This document shows, piece after piece, positions 6,059 to 8,393 of a stretch of 8,393 bases of DNA. The stretch comes from Cytophagaceae bacterium (lineage in GTDB: Bacteria; Bacteroidota; Bacteroidia; Cytophagales; Flexibacteraceae): contig CANHWS010000150.1 of NCBI GenBank assembly GCA_947464365.1, positions 1 to 8,393 of the forward strand. The letters run 5' to 3'. Each line of letters begins with the position of its first letter. Position 1 is the stretch's first letter. The notes beneath the pieces were generated by a model that did not search any database, was not told the DNA's origin, and saw nothing but the letters and a program-made list of their open reading frames with translations. The position numbers were made by a program, and so were the translations under genes.

Positions 6059-6092
6059 TTGGTTCTCAGCTCCTAAAATATCCAGCGCAAAA

Positions 6093-7550
6093 ATGTCTGC
6101 AACCGACCGTTACGACCTGATCATTGGGATCGAGGTACACGCCCAGCTTCTGACAGCAAGCAAAGCCTACTCGTCCGATGCCAACGAATTTGGCAGCATG
6201 CCGAACGAAAATATTTCTACAATCACATTGGCCCATCCAGGCACTTTGCCTCGTAGCAATGCCAAAGTGTTAGAGTATGCCATCAAGATGGGGCTTGCCC
6301 TCGGCTGCGATATTACCGAGTACAACTATTACGACCGCAAAAATTACTTCTACCCCGATCTTCCTAAAGGATACCAGATCACACAGGACAAGACCCCGAT
6401 TTGCCGTAACGGCCAGGTATTAATAAAACCAAAAGGTGGTGCACCCAAAGTCATAAACCTAACCCGTATCCATATGGAAGAGGATGCGGGCAAGTCCATG
6501 CACCTTGCGGGAGAAGAAGACTCACTGATAGATCTTAACAGGGCAGGCGTGCCATTGATCGAGATCGTGAGCGAACCAGAGATATCCACAGCAGAGGAAG
6601 CCTATGCCTACCTTACCGAAATCAGGCGTATGGTGCGGTATCTGGATATTTGTGATGGCAACATGGAGGAAGGATCCCTACGAGCAGACGTGAACATTTC
6701 GCTTAAACCAAAAGGCCAAGTGGCGTTTGGTAAAAAGGTGGAAGTCAAGAACATGAACTCGTTCCGGAATGTAATGCGCGCCATTGAGCATGAGGTCGAG
6801 CGGCAGTCCACAATGCTTGACGCTGGCGAAGAAATTCCGTCCGAAACCAGGATGTTCAATGCCGAAACAGGCCTTACCTACAGCCTCAGGAGCAAGGAGT
6901 CCCTTAATGACTACCGTTATTTTCCTGAGCCTGACTTGCAGCCAATCGTTATAGATGCAGCAAGGCTTGCGACCATAAAAGCTAGTCTGCCTGCTTTGCC
7001 ACAGGCGCTATATGACAAATTCACTGGTCAATTTGGCTTGCCAGATTATGATGCGGGTGTTCTTACAGACACTAAAGAAGTAGCTTTGTTTTTCAGCACA
7101 ATCTGCGAGCATACCACAAATTACAAAGCCGCCAGTAACTGGGTCATGGGGCCAGTCAAAAGCTACCTGAACGATTTGACTATGTCAATCGAGCAACTGC
7201 CCGTTAGCCCCGTAACCATTGCAGCCATCATTAAACTTGTGGATGACGGTAAGGTGAGTTACAGTATCGCTGCCCAGCGCATCTTCCCTGAGCTTGCAAA
7301 TGGAACCAAGGAATCACCACTAGAAGTTGCCACAAGGCTTAACATCCTGCAGGAAGGTACTGAGGAAGACCTGATGCCGATCATAGCCGAGATCATTGCC
7401 AAATGGCCCCAAAAAGTAGCCGAATACAAAAGCGGCAAAAAGGGAATCGTCGGCATGTTCATGGGCGAGCTCATGAAAGCCACCAAAGGCAAATCAGACC
7501 CCAAAATGGCCAGTGCTCTTATTGAGCGGATGCTAGACCAACAAGACTAA
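6093..7550 (+). CDS. gatB: Asp-tRNA(Asn)/Glu-tRNA(Gln) amidotransferase subunit B
   Basis: GatB is the tRNA-binding, kinase-like subunit of the GatCAB complex. It phosphorylates Glu- or Asp-mischarged tRNA, and ammonia from GatA then converts it to Gln-tRNA(Gln) or Asn-tRNA(Asn). The 485-residue protein is full length. The N-terminal cradle domain shows IGIEVHAQL (11-19), DRKNYFYPDLPKGYQITQ (81-98), IHMEEDAGKS (126-135), DLNRAGVPLIEIVSEPE (147-163), GNMEEGSLRADVNIS (189-203), VEVKNMNSFR (217-226) and ETRMFNAETG...RSKE..NDYRYFPEPDL (251-282). The C-terminal helical and YqeY-like tail has GKVSYSIA and GMFMGELMKATKGKSDP (454-470). The region where some GatBs carry a Zn-type Cys pair reads ISTITLAHPGTLP, with no cysteines. 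gatA and gatC are not in the window. The start is AAAAATG without a Shine-Dalgarno sequence. The gene ends before its own terminator, so it is probably monocistronic. Confidence 0.98.
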   Translation: MSATDRYDLIIGIEVHAQLLTASKAYSSDANEFGSMPNENISTITLAHPGTLPRSNAKVLEYAIKMGLALGCDITEYNYYDRKNYFYPDLPKGYQITQDKTPICRNGQVLIKPKGGAPKVINLTRIHMEEDAGKSMHLAGEEDSLIDLNRAGVPLIEIVSEPEISTAEEAYAYLTEIRRMVRYLDICDGNMEEGSLRADVNISLKPKGQVAFGKKVEVKNMNSFRNVMRAIEHEVERQSTMLDAGEEIPSETRMFNAETGLTYSLRSKESLNDYRYFPEPDLQPIVIDAARLATIKASLPALPQALYDKFTGQFGLPDYDAGVLTDTKEVALFFSTICEHTTNYKAASNWVMGPVKSYLNDLTMSIEQLPVSPVTIAAIIKLVDDGKVSYSIAAQRIFPELANGTKESPLEVATRLNILQEGTEEDLMPIIAEIIAKWPQKVAEYKSGKKGIVGMFMGELMKATKGKSDPKMASALIERMLDQQD

Positions 7551-7574
7551 AGCAGTAAATAAACTCTGCTCCTG

Positions 7575-7586
7575 GTGCTTAAGCAC
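7575..7586. repeat. Perfect 12-bp palindrome GTGCTTAAGCAC
   Basis: This self-complementary dyad lies 24 bp after the gatB stop and 12 bp before the terminator stem. It has no loop, so it is more plausibly a protein site or chance than an RNA hairpin. Confidence 0.35.
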
Positions 7587-7598
7587 AACAAAATGAGG

Positions 7599-7643
7599 AA
7601 AAATACGCCATCGACGCTAAACAGGTCAATGGCGTATTTTTTT
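7599..7643 (+). terminator. Strong intrinsic terminator of gatB
   Basis: A 13-bp perfect stem (AAAAATACGCCAT at 7599-7611 with ATGGCGTATTTTT at 7629-7641) continues past a C·A mismatch into GAC/GTC with a 9-nt loop. The right arm ends in a run of seven T (7637-7643). It separates gatB from the parA gene. Confidence 0.95.
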
Positions 7644-7698
7644 GAGCCCTAGAGACAAGCTATTGCATCAGCATGCTGGAATGTTGTGCCAGATGGCG

Positions 7699-7706
7699 TA
7701 TATTTG
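7699..7706 (+). promoter_or_regulatory. Putative -7 box (TATATTTG) for parA
   Basis: This is an exact match to TAnnTTTG, 115 bp before the parA ATG and downstream of the gatB terminator, which is where a new promoter is needed. Only a poor CTGG is found at the -33 distance (7676-7679). The last base of the box is the first base of a 10-bp direct repeat. Confidence 0.36.
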
Positions 7707-7749
7707 CCTACCTATACTTGTGCCCTTTTTGGCAGGCTCGCCTACCTAT
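7706..7749 (+). repeat. Direct repeat GCCTACCTAT x2 with a small hairpin between, upstream of parA
   Basis: Identical 10-bp copies at 7706-7715 and 7740-7749 are 34 bp apart. Between them is TGCC-CTTTTT-GGCA (7721-7734), a 4-bp stem with a T-rich loop. The first copy touches the putative -7 box and the second is in the leader, an arrangement expected of an operator bound at two sites. ParA proteins of some plasmids repress their own promoters, but nothing here proves that for this gene. Confidence 0.4.
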
Positions 7750-7820
7750 TGTCACAACAAATAGTCTCCCTTCAGTATCATACCCTCGGTAATCCCAATT
7801 TTTCACTGACCATCTGTTTT

Positions 7821-8393
7821 ATGGCCAAGATAATAGCAGTAGCGAACCAGAAAGGCGGAGTTGGCAAGACGACCACGACCATCAACTTGGCAGCTAGCCT
7901 CGCAGCTTTTGAATACCGTACGCTGCTGGTGGACTGTGATCCGCAAGCCAACAGTACAAGTGGATTAGGCCACGATCCGAACAAAATCACGAACAGTATC
8001 TACGAATGTATGGTCGAGGGCGTGAACCCCAAGGACCTGATTCTGACCACCGCCATTGACCATCTATTTCTTCTACCTTCACACATCAACTTGGTTGGTG
8101 CTGAGATCGAGATGATTAACATCCAGGACCGTGAAGAAAGAATGAAGAAGGTACTTGGGCCAGTGCAAGACGATTTTGACTTCATCTTGCTTGACTGTTC
8201 TCCATCCCTGGGGTTGATTACGGTAAATGCACTCACGGCCAGCAACTCGGTCATCATCCCGGTGCAGTGCGAGTTTTTTGCGCTAGAGGGCCTAGGCAAG
8301 TTGCTTAATACCATCAGGATAATCCAGCAGCGGCTTAATAAGGAGCTGACCATCGAGGGCATCTTGCTCACGATGTATGACTCACGCCTCAAA
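7821..8393 (+). CDS. parA: Chromosome-partitioning ATPase ParA/Soj, N-terminal 191 codons
   Basis: ParA binds DNA non-specifically in its ATP form and, with ParB bound at parS, drives segregation of the replication origin. The reading frame starts at the ATG at 7821 (MAKIIAVANQKGGVGKTT) and is open to the last base, so about a quarter of a typical 250-260-residue protein is missing. Visible motifs: the deviant Walker A KGGVGKTT (11-18) with both the signature Lys11 and Lys16; the switch I/A' motif LLVDCDPQ (35-42) with Asp38 and Asp40; the ParA-specific NSTSGLG (44-50); and Walker B FILLDCSPS (121-129) with Asp125. PVQCEFFALEGLGKLL (147-162) is the usual run in chromosomal ParA. Length and lack of an N-terminal helix-turn-helix make it the small chromosomal (Soj-like) kind, not the plasmid P1 kind. 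A parB gene is expected just outside the right edge. Confidence 0.97.
   Translation, partial: MAKIIAVANQKGGVGKTTTTINLAASLAAFEYRTLLVDCDPQANSTSGLGHDPNKITNSIYECMVEGVNPKDLILTTAIDHLFLLPSHINLVGAEIEMINIQDREERMKKVLGPVQDDFDFILLDCSPSLGLITVNALTASNSVIIPVQCEFFALEGLGKLLNTIRIIQQRLNKELTIEGILLTMYDSRLK

Larger units (their letters stand above)
5567..6092. other. Non-coding divergent gap of about 0.5 kb before gatB
   Basis: I see no credible gene between the LysM start and gatB. A plus-strand open frame at 5570-5845 runs into the LysM coding strand's upstream end and has no family-like features. The stretch contains several short symmetries: a perfect 12-bp palindrome GGGCCTAGGCCC (5714-5725), AACCT/AGGTT (5835-5839, 5849-5853), CAGGCCTG (5900-5907) inside GCAGCT/AGCTGC (5885-5890, 5916-5921), and then the hairpins of the gatB leader. 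A small RNA or a long structured leader is possible, but I cannot match any known RNA family by eye. Confidence 0.4.

Noticed and set aside
6045..6060. T-box-like GGTGG sequence before gatB
   Set aside because: GGTGGTTCGCACC only shares GGTGG with the T-box; ACCGCG is missing, and T-boxes are not expected in Bacteroidota. A simple GGTG/CACC hairpin explains it.
6045..6065. GGTTCGC resembling a tRNA T-arm
   Set aside because: There is no 5-bp stem around a 7-nt loop, and no D-arm, anticodon arm or acceptor stem nearby.
8000..8392. Minus-strand open frame of 130 codons, and another at 7778-7990
   Set aside because: Both are antisense to the ParA reading frame on the plus strand, which carries Walker A, A' and B motifs in the correct order.
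1..8393. Mobile element, CRISPR array, phage or defence system
   Set aside because: I saw no transposase or integrase, no regularly spaced repeats, no phage genes and no composition break. All recognised genes are housekeeping, envelope, redox or sensory.

Overview
The window looks like ordinary chromosomal DNA from a member of the Bacteroidota, most likely the Cytophagales/Hymenobacteraceae side of the phylum. The reasons are these. The GatB and ParA proteins have the sequence flavour of that group (for example ITLAHPGTLP in GatB, and the ParA run NSIYECMVEG...LLPSHINLVGAEIEMIN). Several genes have A/T-rich starts without Shine-Dalgarno sequences. Matches to the Bacteroidota -7 box TAnnTTTG lie ahead of several genes. 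There is also a stand-alone LysM plus RlpA-like barrel protein. Base composition is moderate and looks even throughout, and I see no insertion sequence, phage gene, CRISPR array, tRNA or rRNA.

Layout from left to right. Positions 1-234 hold the C-terminal end of an extended-SDR sugar-nucleotide epimerase/dehydratase. Positions 431-1531 encode a PaaE-like FAD/NAD(P)H oxidoreductase with a C-terminal plant-type 2Fe-2S domain. A strong bidirectional terminator (1598-1640) separates it from a convergent minus-strand gene (1665 to about 3761) for a two-pass membrane protein with two cytoplasmic PAS domains and no recognisable output domain. Across a 0.3-kb divergent regulatory region lies purE (4089-4580), for N5-CAIR mutase of purine synthesis. 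Convergent to purE is a minus-strand secreted protein (4628 to about 5566) with two LysM domains and an RlpA-like double-psi beta-barrel. A gap of about 0.5 kb, rich in small palindromes, precedes gatB (6093-7550), which is complete and ends at a textbook terminator (7599-7643). The window closes with the first 191 codons of a chromosomal ParA/Soj ATPase (7821-8393), a gene that runs off the right edge.

The genes do not form one pathway. Each appears to be its own transcription unit: two convergent pairs, two divergent gaps, and gatB and parA separated by a terminator. The functions are housekeeping (purine synthesis, Gln/Asn-tRNA formation, chromosome partition), cell-envelope (LysM/RlpA-like), redox (reductase) and sensory (PAS protein).

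I did not find a convincing new multi-gene system. The items most worth a second look are the PAS protein without an output domain, the cluster of hairpins in front of gatB, the dyad and nested inverted repeats between the PAS gene and purE, and the direct repeat that overlaps the putative parA promoter.
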